The translations under genes and the position numbers were made by a program. This document shows, piece by piece, positions 1 to 10,894 of a stretch of DNA of 64,000 bases (positions are counted from its first letter, which is position 1; every line of letters starts with the position of its first letter). Source of the stretch: Streptomonospora salina (GTDB lineage Bacteria > Actinomycetota > Actinomycetes > Streptosporangiales > Streptosporangiaceae); contig NZ_JACHLY010000001.1 in NCBI RefSeq assembly GCF_014204715.1, positions 1,829,001 to 1,893,000 on the forward strand, in the 5' to 3' direction. The notes beneath the pieces are model-generated. The model saw only the letters and a program-made list of their open reading frames with translations, made no database searches and was not told the DNA's origin.

Positions 1-238
1 GCGGCTTCTGTCCGGTGATCAGCGACAGGTCGTTGACAGCGCCCTGGATCAGCTTGGCATCGCGCGCGGCGTCGCCCACACCCATGTTCACCGCGATCTT
101 GGTGAGACCGGGAACCTGCATGATGTTGCGGATCTCGAACTCGTCGCGCAGAGCCGGGATGATCTCGGAGCGGTACTTCTCCTTCAGCCGCGGCATCGCC
201 GGGGCCTGCGGAGCGGAGGTCTCGGTGTCGACCGTCAT
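1..238 (-). CDS. rplE: 50S ribosomal protein L5, N-terminal part (cut by window edge)
   Basis: Large-subunit protein of the central protuberance that contacts 5S rRNA. The reverse strand reads [20 protein letters not shown] from an ATG at 238, then the conserved L5 stretches around [10 protein letters not shown] and [14 protein letters not shown]. About 79 residues are present and the rest lies beyond the left edge. The ATG shares an ATGA overlap with the rplX stop, so translation is probably coupled to rplX. The first ~15 residues are a short extension ahead of the usual L5 start region. Confidence 0.95.
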   Translation of the reverse strand, partial: MTVDTETSAPQAPAMPRLKEKYRSEIIPALRDEFEIRNIMQVPGLTKIAVNMGVGDAARDAKLIQGAVNDLSLITGQKP

Positions 239-543
239 GAGATGTCCTTACCGGTACGGCGGGAGACCCGAACCTTGGTTCCGTCTTCCTCGAAGCGGTA
301 GCCGACGCGGGTGGCCTTGCCGTCCTCCACGACCGCGACGTTGCTCACGTGGATGGGAGCCTCCATGGTGACGACCTCACCCTGCTGGCCGCCCGCCGGG
401 TTCGCCCGCTTGTGCTTCTTGATGAGGTTGACGCCCTCGACGACGACACGCTGCTCCCGGGGCAGGGCCTTGACGACCTTCCCGGTGGCACCCTTGTCCT
501 TGCCGGCGATGACGACGACCTCGTCGTCCTTCTTGATCTTCAT
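235..543 (-). CDS. rplX: 50S ribosomal protein L24
   Basis: Assembly-initiator protein of the large subunit, 102 residues, which is normal for the family. An N-terminal KOW motif is visible ([23 protein letters not shown]), followed by the [10 protein letters not shown] segment. ATG start. Its TGA overlaps the rplE ATG, and only a 3-base gap separates it from the rplN stop, so it is an internal gene of the spc part of the operon. Confidence 0.97.
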   Translation of the reverse strand: MKIKKDDEVVVIAGKDKGATGKVVKALPREQRVVVEGVNLIKKHKRANPAGGQQGEVVTMEAPIHVSNVAVVEDGKATRVGYRFEEDGTKVRVSRRTGKDIS

Positions 544-546
544 CGC

Positions 547-915
547 CTAGAGCACCTCCGGCGCTAGCGAGATGATGCGCATGTACTTCTTGTCCCGCAG
601 CTCGCGCCCGACCGGGCCGAAGATGCGGGTACCGCGCGGGTCCCCACCGTCCTTGATGAGCACGGCCGCGTTCTCATCGAAGCGGATGTAGGAGCCGTCG
701 GGCCGGCGGCGCTCCTTTGAGGTGCGCACGATCACGGCCTTGACGACATCGCCCTTCCTTACGCCCGCGGCGGGGAGGGCGTCCTTCACCGTCGCCACGA
801 TGGTGTCGCCGATGCCCGCGTAGCGCCGACCCGAGCCGCCGAGGACACGGACGGTCAAGATTTCCTTGGCCCCCGTGTTGTCGGCGACCTTGAGTCGCGA
901 CTCCTGCTGAATCAC
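547..915 (-). CDS. rplN: 50S ribosomal protein L14
   Basis: Large-subunit protein at the subunit interface (bridges with 16S rRNA), 122 residues, full length. It opens with the highly conserved [17 protein letters not shown] and ends in the usual ISLAPEVL. The start is GTG at 915. A 106-base gap separates it from rpsQ upstream, the longest gap within the spc section, and no obvious promoter is seen in it. Confidence 0.97.
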   Translation of the reverse strand: MIQQESRLKVADNTGAKEILTVRVLGGSGRRYAGIGDTIVATVKDALPAAGVRKGDVVKAVIVRTSKERRRPDGSYIRFDENAAVLIKDGGDPRGTRIFGPVGRELRDKKYMRIISLAPEVL

Positions 916-1021
916 GTCTTCTCCTGATATATGCGCGCGCGGCCCGCCGGCCTCGCGCTGCTAGGTGGTCACAACACCCCTGGGGCAGCCGATCTCCACG
1001 AACCGACCGCCGGTTCCGGGG

Positions 1022-1297
1022 CTACTTGGCCTTCTCCAGGATCTCCACGACGCGCCAGCGCTTGGTTGCGGACATCGGCCGGGTCTCCATCAGGCGGACC
1101 CGGTCGCCGACGCCGCAGTTCTCGCCCTCGTCGTGGGCCTTGTACCTGGTCGTGCGGCGGATGACCTTGCCGTAAAGCGAGTGCTTCATACGGTCTTCCA
1201 CCTCGACGACCACGGTCTTCGACATCTTGTCGCTGACGACGTAGCCCTCGCGCACCTTGCGGTAATTCCGCGTCGAGCTCTGCGTGGTCTCGCTCAT
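1022..1297 (-). CDS. rpsQ: 30S ribosomal protein S17
   Basis: Small-subunit protein that binds the 5' domain of 16S rRNA, 91 residues. The OB-fold core is recognisable from [20 protein letters not shown] and [22 protein letters not shown]. The ATG at 1297 overlaps the rpmC TGA by an ATGA junction, so it is translationally coupled to rpmC. Confidence 0.96.
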   Translation of the reverse strand: MSETTQSSTRNYRKVREGYVVSDKMSKTVVVEVEDRMKHSLYGKVIRRTTRYKAHDEGENCGVGDRVRLMETRPMSATKRWRVVEILEKAK

Positions 1298-1548
1298 TCG
1301 GCTGCTTCCTTCGTCTTCTCAGCCGACTCACCGGTCAGCGGCATGATTCCGAGCTCGTGCTCGCGCATGACCGTGTAGATCCGAGCGATCTCACGCTTCA
1401 CGGTGCGCAGCCGGCTGTGGTTGTCCAGCTGCCCGGTGGCGGCCTGGAAGCGGAGGTTGAACAGCTCCTCCTTCGCCTCCTTGAGCTTGCCGACCAGGTC
1501 CTCGACGGACTGGCCGCGCAGCTCCTGGGCGGTCAGGGACTTAGCCAT
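1294..1548 (-). CDS. rpmC: 50S ribosomal protein L29
   Basis: Small helical protein near the polypeptide exit tunnel. The start chosen is the ATG at 1548, giving 84 residues beginning [18 protein letters not shown] and containing the family hallmark [15 protein letters not shown] longer open frame extends upstream through rplP but has no L29 homology. The ATG overlaps the rplP stop (TGATG). The C-terminus carries ~15 extra, mostly Glu/Lys/Ala residues beyond the usual end. Confidence 0.95.
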   Translation of the reverse strand: MAKSLTAQELRGQSVEDLVGKLKEAKEELFNLRFQAATGQLDNHSRLRTVKREIARIYTVMREHELGIMPLTGESAEKTKEAAE

Positions 1549-1964
1549 CACACCTCCACTTCGCGCTTCACGAACTTGCACTTCATAGGGAGCTTGTGCA
1601 TCGCCCGGCGCATGGCCTCCTTGGCGACCGGCTCCGGAACTCCCGACAGCTCGAACATGACGCGCCCGGGCTTGACCGGCGCCACCCACCACTCGGGCGA
1701 ACCCTTGCCGGAACCCATGCGGGTCTCGGCCGGCTTCTTGGTGATCGGCCGGTCCGGGAAGATGTTGATCCACACCTTGCCGCCACGGCGGATGTGCCGC
1801 GTCATGGCGATACGTGCGGCCTCGATCTGCCGGTTGGTGACGTAGGCCGAACCCAGCGCCTGGATACCGAACTCACCGAAGTTGACCTTCGTGCCGCCCT
1901 TGGCCCGGCCCGTGAGGTCGGGATGGTGCTGCTTGCGGTACTTGATCTTGCGGGGAATCAGCAT
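1548..1964 (-). CDS. rplP: 50S ribosomal protein L16
   Basis: Large-subunit protein next to the A-site tRNA elbow and 5S rRNA, 138 residues. The N-terminus [20 protein letters not shown] and the [18 protein letters not shown] block are diagnostic. The ATG start lies 3 bases from the rpsC stop and the TGA overlaps the rpmC ATG, a tightly packed operon arrangement. Confidence 0.97.
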   Translation of the reverse strand: MLIPRKIKYRKQHHPDLTGRAKGGTKVNFGEFGIQALGSAYVTNRQIEAARIAMTRHIRRGGKVWINIFPDRPITKKPAETRMGSGKGSPEWWVAPVKPGRVMFELSGVPEPVAKEAMRRAMHKLPMKCKFVKREVEV

Positions 1965-1967
1965 CGG

Positions 1968-2792
1968 TCAGCTCCCCTCGTTCCCGGACTTGTCCGCGCC
2001 CTGGCCCGACTCGGCGCCGGCCTTGGCCTCGGATCCCTGGCCCTGCCCGCCGCGGCGGCGGCGTCCCGGGCGCTCACGGCGCTGGCCCTGGCCACCGCCG
2101 CCGCCACCGCCACTGCCGCCGGGGGCGCGCTGTGCGGCCTGGGCCGCCTCGCGCTCGGCGCGGGTCGCGGGAGCGTCGCCCTTGTAGATCCAGACCTTCA
2201 CGCCGATCCGGCCGAAGGTCGTGCGGGCCTCGAAGAAGCCGTAGTCGATGTCGGCACGGAGCGTGTGCAGGGGCACGCGGCCCTCGCGGTAGAACTCCGA
2301 ACGCGACATCTCGGCACCGCCGAGGCGGCCGCCGCACTGGATGCGGATGCCCTTGGCGCCGCTCTTCATCGCACTCTGCATGGCCTTGCGCATCGCCCGA
2401 CGGAACGCGACTCGGCTGGACAGCTGCTCCGCCACACCCTGAGCGACGAGCTGAGCGTCGGTCTCCGGGTTCTTGACCTCGAGAATGTTGAGCTGAACCT
2501 GCTTCTGGTTCGTCAGCTTCTCCAGGTCGGCACGGATGCGGTCGGCTTCCGAACCGCGGCGGCCGATCACGATGCCCGGCCGGGCGGTGTGGATGTCGAC
2601 GCGGACCCGCTCACGAGTGCGCTCGATCTCGACCTTGGAGATCCCGGCGCGCTCCATGCCGCGGTTCAGCATCCGGCGGATGGCCACGTCTTCCTTGACG
2701 TAGTCCTTGTACAGCTTGTCGGCATACCACCGGGTCTTGTAGTCGGTGGTTACACCGAGCCGGAACCCGTGCGGGTTGATTTTCTGCCCCAC
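1968..2792 (-). CDS. rpsC: 30S ribosomal protein S3 with long Gly/Arg-rich C-terminal tail
   Basis: mRNA-entry-site protein of the small subunit, 274 residues. The order is an N-terminal region starting [14 protein letters not shown], a KH domain with [16 protein letters not shown] (near residue 75), and the C-terminal S3 domain ([24 protein letters not shown]). It then has a low-complexity tail of about 60 residues with a run of Gly, then Arg-rich and acidic patches. Such tails occur in actinobacterial S3. The start is GTG at 2792, which shares one base with the rplV stop (TAGTG), so the genes are coupled. Confidence 0.97.
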   Translation of the reverse strand: MGQKINPHGFRLGVTTDYKTRWYADKLYKDYVKEDVAIRRMLNRGMERAGISKVEIERTRERVRVDIHTARPGIVIGRRGSEADRIRADLEKLTNQKQVQLNILEVKNPETDAQLVAQGVAEQLSSRVAFRRAMRKAMQSAMKSGAKGIRIQCGGRLGGAEMSRSEFYREGRVPLHTLRADIDYGFFEARTTFGRIGVKVWIYKGDAPATRAEREAAQAAQRAPGGSGGGGGGGQGQRRERPGRRRRGGQGQGSEAKAGAESGQGADKSGNEGS

Positions 2793-3169
2793 TATCGGGT
2801 CCTCTCCTTCGTCTTGGCCGACGAGGCGCCCGCGGTCTCGCGCGGCTCAACGACCACGGTGATGTGGCTCGTCCGCTTGTTGACCCGGAACGCACGGCCG
2901 AAGCCGCGCGGCTGGATGCGCTTCAGGGTCGGACCTTCGTCCACCCAAGCGCCGCCGACCACCAGCGTCTCGCGGTCCAGCTTGTCGTTGTGCTCGGCAT
3001 TGGCGATGGCGCTCGCGAGCACCTTGCCCACCGGTTCACTCGCCGCCTGCGGCGCGAACCGGAGCACCGCCTGTGCCTCGTCAGCGGGCAACCCGCGAAT
3101 AAGGTCCACCACCCGGCGGGCCTTTCGGGGCGTAACACGGATGAACCGTGCCTGTGCCCTCGTTCCCAT
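2792..3169 (-). CDS. rplV: 50S ribosomal protein L22
   Basis: Protein lining the exit tunnel and binding 23S rRNA, 125 residues from the ATG at 3169 ([20 protein letters not shown]). An upstream start at 3202 is possible in frame, but a GAGGG motif 7 bases before 3169 and family length favour the shorter form. The conserved NAEHNDKLD and [12 protein letters not shown] regions are present. The C-terminal tail is a little longer than in E. coli. Confidence 0.93.
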   Translation of the reverse strand: MGTRAQARFIRVTPRKARRVVDLIRGLPADEAQAVLRFAPQAASEPVGKVLASAIANAEHNDKLDRETLVVGGAWVDEGPTLKRIQPRGFGRAFRVNKRTSHITVVVEPRETAGASSAKTKERTR

Positions 3170-3240
3170 CGCTTTTCCCTCGCTCACGGAAATCACCCCC
3201 ACGCACCGTGGGGAAATGGCTCTTACTCCTACTGCAACCG

Positions 3241-3519
3241 CTAGCGGCGGCTACGGCGGTCTTCCTTGACGTGGCTGCGGAAAGTGCGCGTGGGAGCGAA
3301 CTCGCCGAGCTTGTGACCGACCATCGACTCGGAGATGAACACCGGGATGTGCTTGCGGCCGTCGTGGACGGCGATGGTGTGCCCGATCATGTCGGGAACC
3401 ACCATGGACCGCCGCGACCACGTCTTGATGACGTTTTTGGTGCCCTTCTCGTTCTGCGTCTCCACCTTTTTGAACAGGTGGTCGTCGACGAAGGGACCCT
3501 TCTTCAGGCTACGTGGCAT
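3241..3519 (-). CDS. rpsS: 30S ribosomal protein S19
   Basis: Head protein of the small subunit, partner of S13, 92 residues. It begins [20 protein letters not shown] and contains the family signature around [20 protein letters not shown]. It lies between rplB (12-base gap) and rplV (71-base gap) in the S10 operon order. Confidence 0.97.
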   Translation of the reverse strand: MPRSLKKGPFVDDHLFKKVETQNEKGTKNVIKTWSRRSMVVPDMIGHTIAVHDGRKHIPVFISESMVGHKLGEFAPTRTFRSHVKEDRRSRR

Positions 3520-3531
3520 CGGACGTGCTCC

Positions 3532-4365
3532 TTACCGCTTCTTCTTGCTACGCCGACGCACGATGAGCCGGTCACTGGGCTTGTTCGGCCTACGGGTACG
3601 GCCCTCGGGCTGCCCCCAGGGGGTGACCGGGTGCCGGCCGCCCGAGCTCTTGCCCTCGCCACCGCCGAGCGGGTGGTCGACCGGGTTCATGGCCACACCG
3701 CGAACGGTCGGGCGCTTGCCCTTCCACCGGCTGCGGCCGGCCTTGCCCCAGCTGATGTTGGACTGCTCGGCGTTGCCCACCTGGCCGACGGTCGCTCGGC
3801 AGGTCACCTCGACCTGGCGCATCTCGCCGGACGGCATGCGCAGCGTGGCGAAGGCGCCTTCCTTGGCCAGCAGCTGGATCTGCGACCCGGCCGACCGGCC
3901 CAGCTTCGCGCCGCCGCCGGGCTTCAGCTCGACCGCGTGCACGAACGTACCCGTGGGGATGTTGCGCAGCGGGAGGCAGTTGCCCGGCTTGATGTCGGAG
4001 TTGGGGCCGTTCTCCACGCGGTTGCCCTGCTTGAGGCCGGCGGGCGCCAGGATGTAGCGCTTCTCGCCGTCCACGTAGTGCAGCAGCGCGATACGCGCGG
4101 TGCGGTTCGGGTCGTACTCGATGTGGGCGACCTTGGCGGGGACGCCGTCCTTGTCGTGGCGACGGAAATCGATCACGCGGTAGGCCCGCTTGTGCCCCCC
4201 GCCCTGGTGGCGAGTGGTGATCCGGCCCTTCTGGTTGCGCCCGCCTTTGGAGTGGAGGGGCCGCACCAGCGACTTCTCCGGGTGGTCGCGCGTGATCTCC
4301 ACGAAGTCGGCCACGCTTCCGCCGCGGCGACCCGGAGAGGTCGGCTTGTACTTACGAATGCCCAT
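3532..4365 (-). CDS. rplB: 50S ribosomal protein L2
   Basis: Primary 23S rRNA-binding protein needed for peptidyl-transferase assembly and subunit joining, 277 residues. Visible are [18 protein letters not shown], the OB-like and SH3-like central region ([18 protein letters not shown]), and the C-terminal signature [19 protein letters not shown] with the conserved His of the catalytic-centre loop. Full length for the family. Confidence 0.97.
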   Translation of the reverse strand: MGIRKYKPTSPGRRGGSVADFVEITRDHPEKSLVRPLHSKGGRNQKGRITTRHQGGGHKRAYRVIDFRRHDKDGVPAKVAHIEYDPNRTARIALLHYVDGEKRYILAPAGLKQGNRVENGPNSDIKPGNCLPLRNIPTGTFVHAVELKPGGGAKLGRSAGSQIQLLAKEGAFATLRMPSGEMRQVEVTCRATVGQVGNAEQSNISWGKAGRSRWKGKRPTVRGVAMNPVDHPLGGGEGKSSGGRHPVTPWGQPEGRTRRPNKPSDRLIVRRRSKKKR

Positions 4366-4437
4366 CTTATTCGCGCATTCCTTTACGTGTTACTCGTTGC
4401 GATCGTTCGGGGACGGAACGCCGGAGCGGCGCACCGA

Positions 4438-4728
4438 TCAGGCCCCGAAAATGTCGATCCGGTCGCCGTCGCGCAGGCTCACGATCGCCCGCTTGGTGTC
4501 GGGGCGCTTGCCGTACCCGAACCGGGTGCGCTTGCGCTTGCCGGGACGGTTGATCGTGTTCACGCTGGTGACCTTCACGTCGAAGATCTTCTCCACCGCG
4601 ATCTTGATCTGCGTCTTGTTGGCCGTGGGCTGCACCAGGAACGTGTAGGCGTTCTGGTCCATCAGCCCGTAGCTCTTCTCGGAGATCACCGGCTCGATGA
4701 TGATGTCCCGAGGGTCGGGGATCTTCAC
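4438..4728 (-). CDS. rplW: 50S ribosomal protein L23
   Basis: Exit-tunnel protein that docks trigger factor and SRP, 96 residues. It shows [20 protein letters not shown] and the RNA-binding [17 protein letters not shown] strand, here [20 protein letters not shown]. The ATG at 4728 overlaps the rplD stop by 4 bases. A 72-base gap follows to rplB. Confidence 0.96.
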   Translation of the reverse strand: MKIPDPRDIIIEPVISEKSYGLMDQNAYTFLVQPTANKTQIKIAVEKIFDVKVTSVNTINRPGKRKRTRFGYGKRPDTKRAIVSLRDGDRIDIFGA

Positions 4729-5405
4729 TGGTCCTCCTCCTGCGACTCCTCACGGGCCGCCTTGGCGGTGCCCTGAGCGTGAGCCAGGAACGCCTCGTAG
4801 CCGCTCTCGGTGAAGACCACGTCGTCGGCGTAGAGCACGTCGCGGGTGTTCACCTGGTCGGCGTCGAGGATGTGCACCTCGGGCAGGTTGCGCAGGGCGA
4901 GCCAGTTGGCCTCGTCCTCGCGGTCCAGCACTACGAGGACCTTGTCCGATTCGGTGATCTGCCGCAAGGCCTTCAGCGCGGTCTGCGTGCGCTTGCTCGC
5001 GACGTCCTCACCCACGAACCCGCTGACGATGTGGACGCGGTCGTGGCGGACGCGGTCGGAGAGCGCGGCCCGCAGCGCGGCGGCCTTCATCTTCTTGGGG
5101 GTCCGCTGGCTGTAGTCGCGCGGCTGGGGGCCGTGGACCGTGCCGCCGCCGACGAACTGCGGGGCGCGGGTCGAGCCCTGCCGCGCGCGGCCGGTGCCCT
5201 TCTGCCGGTAGGGCTTCTTGCCGCCGCCGCGGGTCATGCCGCGGGTCTTGGTGGCGTGCGTGCCCTGGCGGGCCGCGGCTTCCTGGCCCAGCACCACTTG
5301 GTGCATGAGCGGAATGTTCACCTGCTGGTCGAAGATCGCCTCGGGCAGCTCGACGCTACGGCCAGCCTTGCCCTGGGCGTCCTTCACCTGGATGGTCGGC
5401 GCCAT
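4725..5405 (-). CDS. rplD: 50S ribosomal protein L4
   Basis: Exit-tunnel constriction protein, 226 residues. In some bacteria L4 also represses its own S10 operon, but no matching hairpin was established here. The loop region with [20 protein letters not shown] and the C-terminal domain ([19 protein letters not shown]) identify it. The C-terminus is acidic (ESQEEDQ). It overlaps rplW by 4 bases and lies 3 bases after rplC. Confidence 0.96.
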   Translation of the reverse strand: MAPTIQVKDAQGKAGRSVELPEAIFDQQVNIPLMHQVVLGQEAAARQGTHATKTRGMTRGGGKKPYRQKGTGRARQGSTRAPQFVGGGTVHGPQPRDYSQRTPKKMKAAALRAALSDRVRHDRVHIVSGFVGEDVASKRTQTALKALRQITESDKVLVVLDREDEANWLALRNLPEVHILDADQVNTRDVLYADDVVFTESGYEAFLAHAQGTAKAAREESQEEDQ

Positions 5406-5408
5406 GGC

Positions 5409-6059
5409 TTAATTGCCCTCCTTCACGGCGGTGCGGACGAGCACCAGTCCGCCGTTCGGACCGGGCACCGAGCCCTTGACCAGGATCAGACCCTTGTCCG
5501 CATCCACGGAGTGGACGAACAGGTTCTGGATGGTCTTGCGGACGTTGCCCATCCGCCCGGCCATCTTCGTGCCCTTGAACACGCGCCCGGGCGTGGCGCA
5601 GCCGCCGATCGCGCCGGGCGACCGGTGCTTGCGGTGGGTGCCGTGCGTTGCGCTGAGGCCGCGGAAGCCGTGGCGCTTCATCCCGCCGGCGAAGCCCTTG
5701 CCCTTGCTCCGGCCCGTCACGTCGACGTACCCGCCGGGCTCGAACGTGTCGGCCGTCAGCTCCTGGCCGAGCTCGTACTCGGCGGCGTCGCTGGTGCGAA
5801 CCTCGACGTAGTGGCGGCGCGGGGTGAGATCGTGCTTGCGCAGGTAATCGCCGAGCGGCTTGTTCACCTTGCGCGGGTTGATCTTCCCGTAACCGATCTG
5901 GATGGCGGAGTAGCCATCGGTTTCCGGAGTACGGACGCGCGAAACGACGCACGGACCGGCCTTCAGAACCGTCACGGGCACGATCTTGCCCGCGTCGTCG
6001 AAGACCTGGGTCATGCCGAGCTTCTCGCCCAGTACTCCCGTGATCTGCTTGGTGGCCAT
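5409..6059 (-). CDS. rplC: 50S ribosomal protein L3
   Basis: Early assembly protein that reaches the peptidyl-transferase centre, 216 residues. It contains [20 protein letters not shown] near the start and the family signature region around [20 protein letters not shown], with [20 protein letters not shown] after it. ATG start at 6059. It is the second gene of the S10 operon, 13 bases after rpsJ. Confidence 0.97.
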   Translation of the reverse strand: MATKQITGVLGEKLGMTQVFDDAGKIVPVTVLKAGPCVVSRVRTPETDGYSAIQIGYGKINPRKVNKPLGDYLRKHDLTPRRHYVEVRTSDAAEYELGQELTADTFEPGGYVDVTGRSKGKGFAGGMKRHGFRGLSATHGTHRKHRSPGAIGGCATPGRVFKGTKMAGRMGNVRKTIQNLFVHSVDADKGLILVKGSVPGPNGGLVLVRTAVKEGN

Positions 6060-6072
6060 GTCAGTGCGTCCT

Positions 6073-6381
6073 TTAAAGCTTGATCTCGATGTCGACGCCG
6101 GCCGGGAGGTCGAGCCGCATAAGCGAATCGACGGTCTTCGGCGTCGGGTCGATGATGTCGATCAGCCGCTTGTGCGTGCGCATCTCGAAGTGCTCGCGCG
6201 AGTCCTTGTACTTGTGCGGCGAGCGGATGACGCAGTAAACGTTCTTCTCCGTCGGCAACGGCACCGGGCCGGCGACGCTCGCACCAGTCCGCGTCACGGT
6301 TTCGACGATCTTGCGGGCCGAGCTGTCGATGACCTCATGGTCATAGGCTTTGAGCCGAATGCGGATCTTCTGTCCCGCCAT
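6073..6381 (-). CDS. rpsJ: 30S ribosomal protein S10
   Basis: Head protein of the small subunit and, as NusE, a partner of NusB and NusG in antitermination. It has 102 residues and the classic sequence [19 protein letters not shown] with the conserved loop [20 protein letters not shown]. It is the first gene of the S10 operon here. The 259 bases upstream contain the tuf terminator, and a promoter must lie between the two, but I could not pick a convincing one. Confidence 0.97.
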   Translation of the reverse strand: MAGQKIRIRLKAYDHEVIDSSARKIVETVTRTGASVAGPVPLPTEKNVYCVIRSPHKYKDSREHFEMRTHKRLIDIIDPTPKTVDSLMRLDLPAGVDIEIKL

Positions 6382-6551
6382 GGTGGCCTTTTCGTCCTTC
6401 GCTTAGTGTCCGTAGAGGCTCTGTGCCGACGGCGCCGGCACTTCTGCCCCACAGGGGCTTGCCCTCGTGTGGCTCTATTCACCTGAGAATCTGCAACAGG
6501 GCTGTCCCCTGAGGCGCATCACCGCTACAGAGCCCGATGACGTCGGTCATG

Positions 6552-6594
6552 TCGGGGGCGGCCGGATTCCGGTGGGACTTCCGGCCGCCCCCGA
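6552..6594 (-). terminator. Strong hairpin terminator after tuf
   Basis: A perfect 15-bp inverted repeat (6552-6566 and 6580-6594, arm TCGGGGGCGGCCGGA) with a 13-base loop lies 47 bases past the tuf stop. It has no U-tract, as is usual for high-GC actinobacteria. It separates the str operon (rpsL-rpsG-fusA-tuf) from the S10 operon. Confidence 0.8.
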
Positions 6595-6640
6595 GGGCGG
6601 ATCCGACGCAGCCGCCGGATACCGCCCCCGCACGTCCGTG

Positions 6641-7834
6641 CTACTTGATGATCTTGGTCACTCGGCCCGCGCCGACGGTCCGGCCACCCTCGCGGACGGC
6701 GAACCGAAGGCCCTCCTCCATCGCGACCGGCTGGATGAGCTGAACGGTCATCTCGGTGTTGTCACCGGGCATGACCATGTCCGTGCCCTCCGGCAGCGTG
6801 ACGACGCCGGTGACGTCGGTCGTGCGGAAGTAGAACTGCGGCCGGTAGTTGTTGAAGAAGGGCGTGTGGCGGCCACCCTCGTCCTTGGACAGGATGACGA
6901 CCTGCGCCTCGAACTCCGTGTGCGGGGTCGTCGTGCCCGGCTTGATGATGACCTGGCCGCGCTCGACGTCCTCGCGCTTGGTGCCCCGCAGCAGCAGACC
7001 GACGTTGTCGCCGGCCTGGCCCTGGTCGAGCAGCTTGCGGAACATCTCCACACCGGTGACGGTGGTGGTCTGCTTCTCGTCCTTGATGCCGACGATGTCG
7101 ACGGTGTCGCTCACGTTGATGACACCGCGCTCGACGCGGCCGGTGACGACCGTGCCGCGGCCGGTGATCGAGAAGACGTCCTCGATCGGCATCAGGAACG
7201 GCTTGTCGATGTCGCGCTCCGGGTCCGGGATCTTCGCGTCAACGGAGTGCATGAGGTCGAGGATGTTCTGGGTCCACTCGGGGTCCCCCTCCATCGACTT
7301 CAGCGCGGAGACCTTGGTGACCGGAACGTCGTCGCCCGGGAACTCGTACTCGTTGAGCAGCTCGCGGACCTCGAGCTCGACCAGGTCGAAGATCTCGGCG
7401 TCGTCGACCATGTCGGCCTTGTTCAGCGCGACGACGATGTAGGGAACGCCGACCTGGCGGGCCAGGAGCACGTGCTCCTTGGTCTGCGGCATCGGGCCGT
7501 CGGTGGCGGCCACGACCAGGATGGCGCCGTCCATCTGCGCCGCACCCGTGATCATGTTCTTCACGTAGTCGGCGTGGCCGGGGCAGTCCACGTGGGCGTA
7601 GTGGCGCTGCTCGGTCTCGTACTCGACGTGCGCGACCGAAATGGTGATGCCGCGCTCGCGCTCCTCGGGAGCGTTGTCGATGTCCTCGAAGGGCGTGAAC
7701 GGGTTCAGCTCCGGATACTGCTCGTGCAGAACCTTGGTGATCGCGGCGGTAAGCGTGGTCTTACCGTGGTCGATGTGACCGATGGTGCCGATGTTTACGT
7801 GCGGCTTGCTCCGCTCGAACTTGGCCTTCGCCAC
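6641..7834 (-). CDS. tuf: Translation elongation factor Tu
   Basis: GTPase that delivers aminoacyl-tRNA to the ribosome, 397 residues, normal length. The G1 motif GHIDHGKT is at residues 19-26, DCPGH near residue 82 and NKADMVDD near 137, followed by domains II ([13 protein letters not shown]) and III ([20 protein letters not shown]). GTG start at 7834. It lies 53 bases after fusA and is followed by a strong terminator, so it closes the str operon. Confidence 0.98.
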   Translation of the reverse strand: MAKAKFERSKPHVNIGTIGHIDHGKTTLTAAITKVLHEQYPELNPFTPFEDIDNAPEERERGITISVAHVEYETEQRHYAHVDCPGHADYVKNMITGAAQMDGAILVVAATDGPMPQTKEHVLLARQVGVPYIVVALNKADMVDDAEIFDLVELEVRELLNEYEFPGDDVPVTKVSALKSMEGDPEWTQNILDLMHSVDAKIPDPERDIDKPFLMPIEDVFSITGRGTVVTGRVERGVINVSDTVDIVGIKDEKQTTTVTGVEMFRKLLDQGQAGDNVGLLLRGTKREDVERGQVIIKPGTTTPHTEFEAQVVILSKDEGGRHTPFFNNYRPQFYFRTTDVTGVVTLPEGTDMVMPGDNTEMTVQLIQPVAMEEGLRFAVREGGRTVGAGRVTKIIK

Positions 7835-7887
7835 TGGATTTCTCCTAGACGTACATGGTTGCTAGCTGGGACTGGATACGATCGCGG

Positions 7888-10002
7888 TCACTCGCCGCGC
7901 GCCTTCGCCACAATCTCTTCTGCGACGTTGGACGGGACCTCCGCGTAGGAGTCGAACACCATCGTGTACGAGGCTCGCCCCTGGGTACGGCTGCGCAGGT
8001 CACCCACGTAGCCGAACATCTCCGAAAGCGGCACGTGCGCCTTGATGATGCGGGTGCCCGAGCGCTCCTCCATCGACTGGACCTGGCCGCGCCGGCTGTT
8101 CAGATCACCGATCACGTCGCCCATGTAGTCCTCGGGCGTCGTGACCTCCACCGCCATGAGCGGCTCGAGAAGAACCGGCTTGGCCTTGCGCGCCGCTTCC
8201 TTGAAGGCCATGGAACCGGCGACCTTGAAGGCGAGCTCGGAGGAGTCGACGTCGTGATAGGCGCCGTCCTGCAGCGTCACCTTGATCCCCACAAGAGGGT
8301 ATCCAGCGAGAATGCCGAACTCGGCAGTCTCCTGGCAGCCCGCATCGACCGAGGGGATGTACTCCCGCGGGATGCGGCCGCCGGTGATGTTGTTGACGAA
8401 TTCGTAGCCGGCGCTGTCGCCGCCGTCGTCGGCCAGCAGCGGCTCGAGGTCGATGACGACGCGACCGAACTGCCCCTGACCACCCGTCTGCTTCTTGTGG
8501 GTGTAGTCGATCTTCTCGATCTTCTTGCGAATGGTCTCGCGGTAGGCGACCTGGGGGCGCCCGATATTCGCTTCGACCTTGAACTCGTCGCGCATGCGGT
8601 GGACGAACACCTCGAGGTGCAGCTCACCCATGCCGGAGATGACCGTCTGACCCGTCTCTTCGTCGGTGGCGACCCGGAAGGAGGGGTCCTCGTCGACGAG
8701 CCGTTGGATCGCTACGCCCAGCTTCTGCTGATCGCTCTTGCTCTTGGGCTCGATCGCGACCTCGATGACCGGGGCCGGGAACGTCATCGACTCCAGGACG
8801 ATCGGCGAAGAGGAGTCGCTCAGCGTCTCACCCGTGGTGGTGTCCTTCAGACCCATCACGGCCACGATGTCGCCGGCGCCCACGCGCTGGATCTCCTCGC
8901 GCTTGTTGGAGTGCATGCGGTAGATCTTGCCGATGCGCTCCTTGCGCCCCTTCACGCTGTTGAGCACCTGCGTCCCGGTCTCCAGCACGCCGGAGTAGAC
9001 CCGGATGTAGGTGAGCTTGCCCAGGTGGGGGTCGCTCATGATCTTGAAGACCAGAGCCGAGAACGGCTCGCTCTCATCCGGGCGCCGGGAAAGCTCGGCC
9101 GCCTCGTTCTCGTCCTTGGGGTCGTGGCCCTCGATGGCCTCGACGTCCAGCGGAGCGGGGAGGTAGTCGACCACGGCGTCGAGCAGCGGCTGCACGCCCT
9201 TGTTCTTGAAGGCCGTGCCGCACAGCACCGGGATGGCGGTACCGGCGATCGTGGCCCGCCGGATGGCCGGCTTGATCTGCTCGATCGTGGGCTCGACGCC
9301 CTCGAGGTAGAGCTCCATGATCTCGTCGTCGGCCTCGGCCAACGTCTCGATCATCTTGTCGTGCGCCTCACGGGCGGCCTCGAGGTGGGTGTCGGGGATG
9401 TCGACGGTCTCGTACATCTCACCGAGCTTGGTCTCCGCGCTCCAGACCAGCGCCTTCATGTGCACCAGGTCGATGACGCCCTTGAAGTCCGACTCCGCGC
9501 CGATCGGCAGCTGCAGCGGCAGCGGAGTGGTGTTGAGGCGCTCGCGGAACATGTCGACGCAGCGCTGGAACTCCGCGCCGATCTTGTCCATCTTGTTCAC
9601 GAAGCAGATCCGCGGGACCCCGTAGCGGTCGGCCTGGCGCCACACCTGCTCCGACTGGGGCTCGACGCCTTCCTTGGCGTCGAAGACCGCGACCGCACCG
9701 TCCAGCACGCGCAGCGACCGCTCGACCTCGACCGTGAAGTCCACGTGGCCGGGCGTGTCGATGATGTTGACCGTGTAGTCGTTCCAGTGGGTGGTCGTAG
9801 CCGCGGACGTGATCGTGATACCCCGCTGCTGCTCCTCCTTCATCCAGTCCATGGTGGCTGCGCCGTCATGGACTTCACCCAGCTTGTAGTTCACGCCGGT
9901 GTAGAAGAGGATGCGCTCGGTGGTCGTGGTCTTACCCGCGTCGATGTGCGCCATGATCCCGATGTTGCGGACCTTGGCAAGGTCAAGAGCAGTGGTAGCC
10001 AT
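7888..10002 (-). CDS. fusA: Translation elongation factor G
   Basis: GTPase that drives ribosomal translocation and, with RRF, recycling; 704 residues. The P-loop AHIDAGKT is at residues 18-25, DTPGHVDF near 84 and [10 protein letters not shown] near 138. Domains II to V follow, including [15 protein letters not shown] (domain III) and the [14 protein letters not shown] region (domain V). ATG start at 10002. It is third in the str operon, between rpsG (47-base gap) and tuf. Confidence 0.98.
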   Translation of the reverse strand: MATTALDLAKVRNIGIMAHIDAGKTTTTERILFYTGVNYKLGEVHDGAATMDWMKEEQQRGITITSAATTTHWNDYTVNIIDTPGHVDFTVEVERSLRVLDGAVAVFDAKEGVEPQSEQVWRQADRYGVPRICFVNKMDKIGAEFQRCVDMFRERLNTTPLPLQLPIGAESDFKGVIDLVHMKALVWSAETKLGEMYETVDIPDTHLEAAREAHDKMIETLAEADDEIMELYLEGVEPTIEQIKPAIRRATIAGTAIPVLCGTAFKNKGVQPLLDAVVDYLPAPLDVEAIEGHDPKDENEAAELSRRPDESEPFSALVFKIMSDPHLGKLTYIRVYSGVLETGTQVLNSVKGRKERIGKIYRMHSNKREEIQRVGAGDIVAVMGLKDTTTGETLSDSSSPIVLESMTFPAPVIEVAIEPKSKSDQQKLGVAIQRLVDEDPSFRVATDEETGQTVISGMGELHLEVFVHRMRDEFKVEANIGRPQVAYRETIRKKIEKIDYTHKKQTGGQGQFGRVVIDLEPLLADDGGDSAGYEFVNNITGGRIPREYIPSVDAGCQETAEFGILAGYPLVGIKVTLQDGAYHDVDSSELAFKVAGSMAFKEAARKAKPVLLEPLMAVEVTTPEDYMGDVIGDLNSRRGQVQSMEERSGTRIIKAHVPLSEMFGYVGDLRSRTQGRASYTMVFDSYAEVPSNVAEEIVAKARGE

Positions 10003-10049
10003 GAGGGCTCGTCTTCTCTCGGTCTCTCGTATCGATAAAGCCGCGGGAA

Positions 10050-10520
10050 TTACCAGCGGTAGTGAGCGAAGGCCTTGTTGGACTCCGCCATCTTGTGGGT
10101 GTCCTCGCGGCGCTTGACACTGGCGCCCAGTCCGTTGCTGGCGTCGACCAGTTCGTTCATCAGCCGCTCGGTCATGGACTTCTCACGACGCTGGCGCGAG
10201 TAGCGGACCAGCCAACGCAGAGCGAGGGTCGTGCTGCGGGACGAGCGGACCTCGACCGGCACCTGGTAGGTGGCGCCGCCGACCCGGCGGCTGCGCACCT
10301 CAAGGGCGGGCTTCACGTTGTCCAGCGCACGCTTGAGGACCACGAGCGGGTCCTGGCCGGTCTTCTCCTGGGCGCCTTCGAGCGCCTTGTACACGATGCC
10401 CTGCGCGATCGAGCGCTTGCCGTCGAGCAGCACCTTGTTGATCAGCGAGGTGACGAGCGGCGATCCGTAGACCGGGTCAGTGATGAGCTGGCGCTTCGGC
10501 GCCGGGCCCTTGCGCGGCAT
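10050..10520 (-). CDS. rpsG: 30S ribosomal protein S7
   Basis: Head assembly-initiator protein near the E site, 156 residues, starting [20 protein letters not shown]. The conserved [18 protein letters not shown] block is present. In E. coli S7 is the autoregulator of the str operon. It lies 2 bases after rpsL, so translational coupling is likely. Confidence 0.97.
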   Translation of the reverse strand: MPRKGPAPKRQLITDPVYGSPLVTSLINKVLLDGKRSIAQGIVYKALEGAQEKTGQDPLVVLKRALDNVKPALEVRSRRVGGATYQVPVEVRSSRSTTLALRWLVRYSRQRREKSMTERLMNELVDASNGLGASVKRREDTHKMAESNKAFAHYRW

Positions 10521-10522
10521 GC

Positions 10523-10894
10523 TTACTTCTCCTTCTTAGCGCCGTAGCGGCTGCGCGCCTGCTTGCGGTTACGGACGCCCTGAGTGTCGAGCGAGCCGCG
10601 GACGATCCGGTACCGCACACCCGGCAGGTCCTTCACACGACCGCCACGCACGAGCACGATGGAGTGCTCCTGGAGGTTGTGTCCGATCCCCGGGATGTAG
10701 GCCGTGACCTCGGTACCGCTGCTCAAGCGCACACGGGCGACCTTGCGCAGGGCGGAGTTCGGCTTCTTGGGCGTAGTGGTGTAGACACGCGTGCACACAC
10801 CACGACGCTGCGGACTCCCCTTCAGCGCCGGGGTCTTGTTCTTTGCGACCTTGTCCTGTCGGCCCTTGCGGACCAGCTGCTGGATGGTGGGCAC
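10523..10894 (-). CDS. rpsL: 30S ribosomal protein S12
   Basis: Decoding-centre protein, 123 residues, GTG start at 10894 with GGAG just upstream. The two loops that determine streptomycin response read [16 protein letters not shown] and [16 protein letters not shown]. Both hot-spot lysines (E. coli K42/K43 region and K87/K88 region) are wild type, so the sequence predicts a streptomycin-sensitive ribosome at this gene. It is the first gene of the str operon. Confidence 0.98.
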   Translation of the reverse strand: MPTIQQLVRKGRQDKVAKNKTPALKGSPQRRGVCTRVYTTTPKKPNSALRKVARVRLSSGTEVTAYIPGIGHNLQEHSIVLVRGGRVKDLPGVRYRIVRGSLDTQGVRNRKQARSRYGAKKEK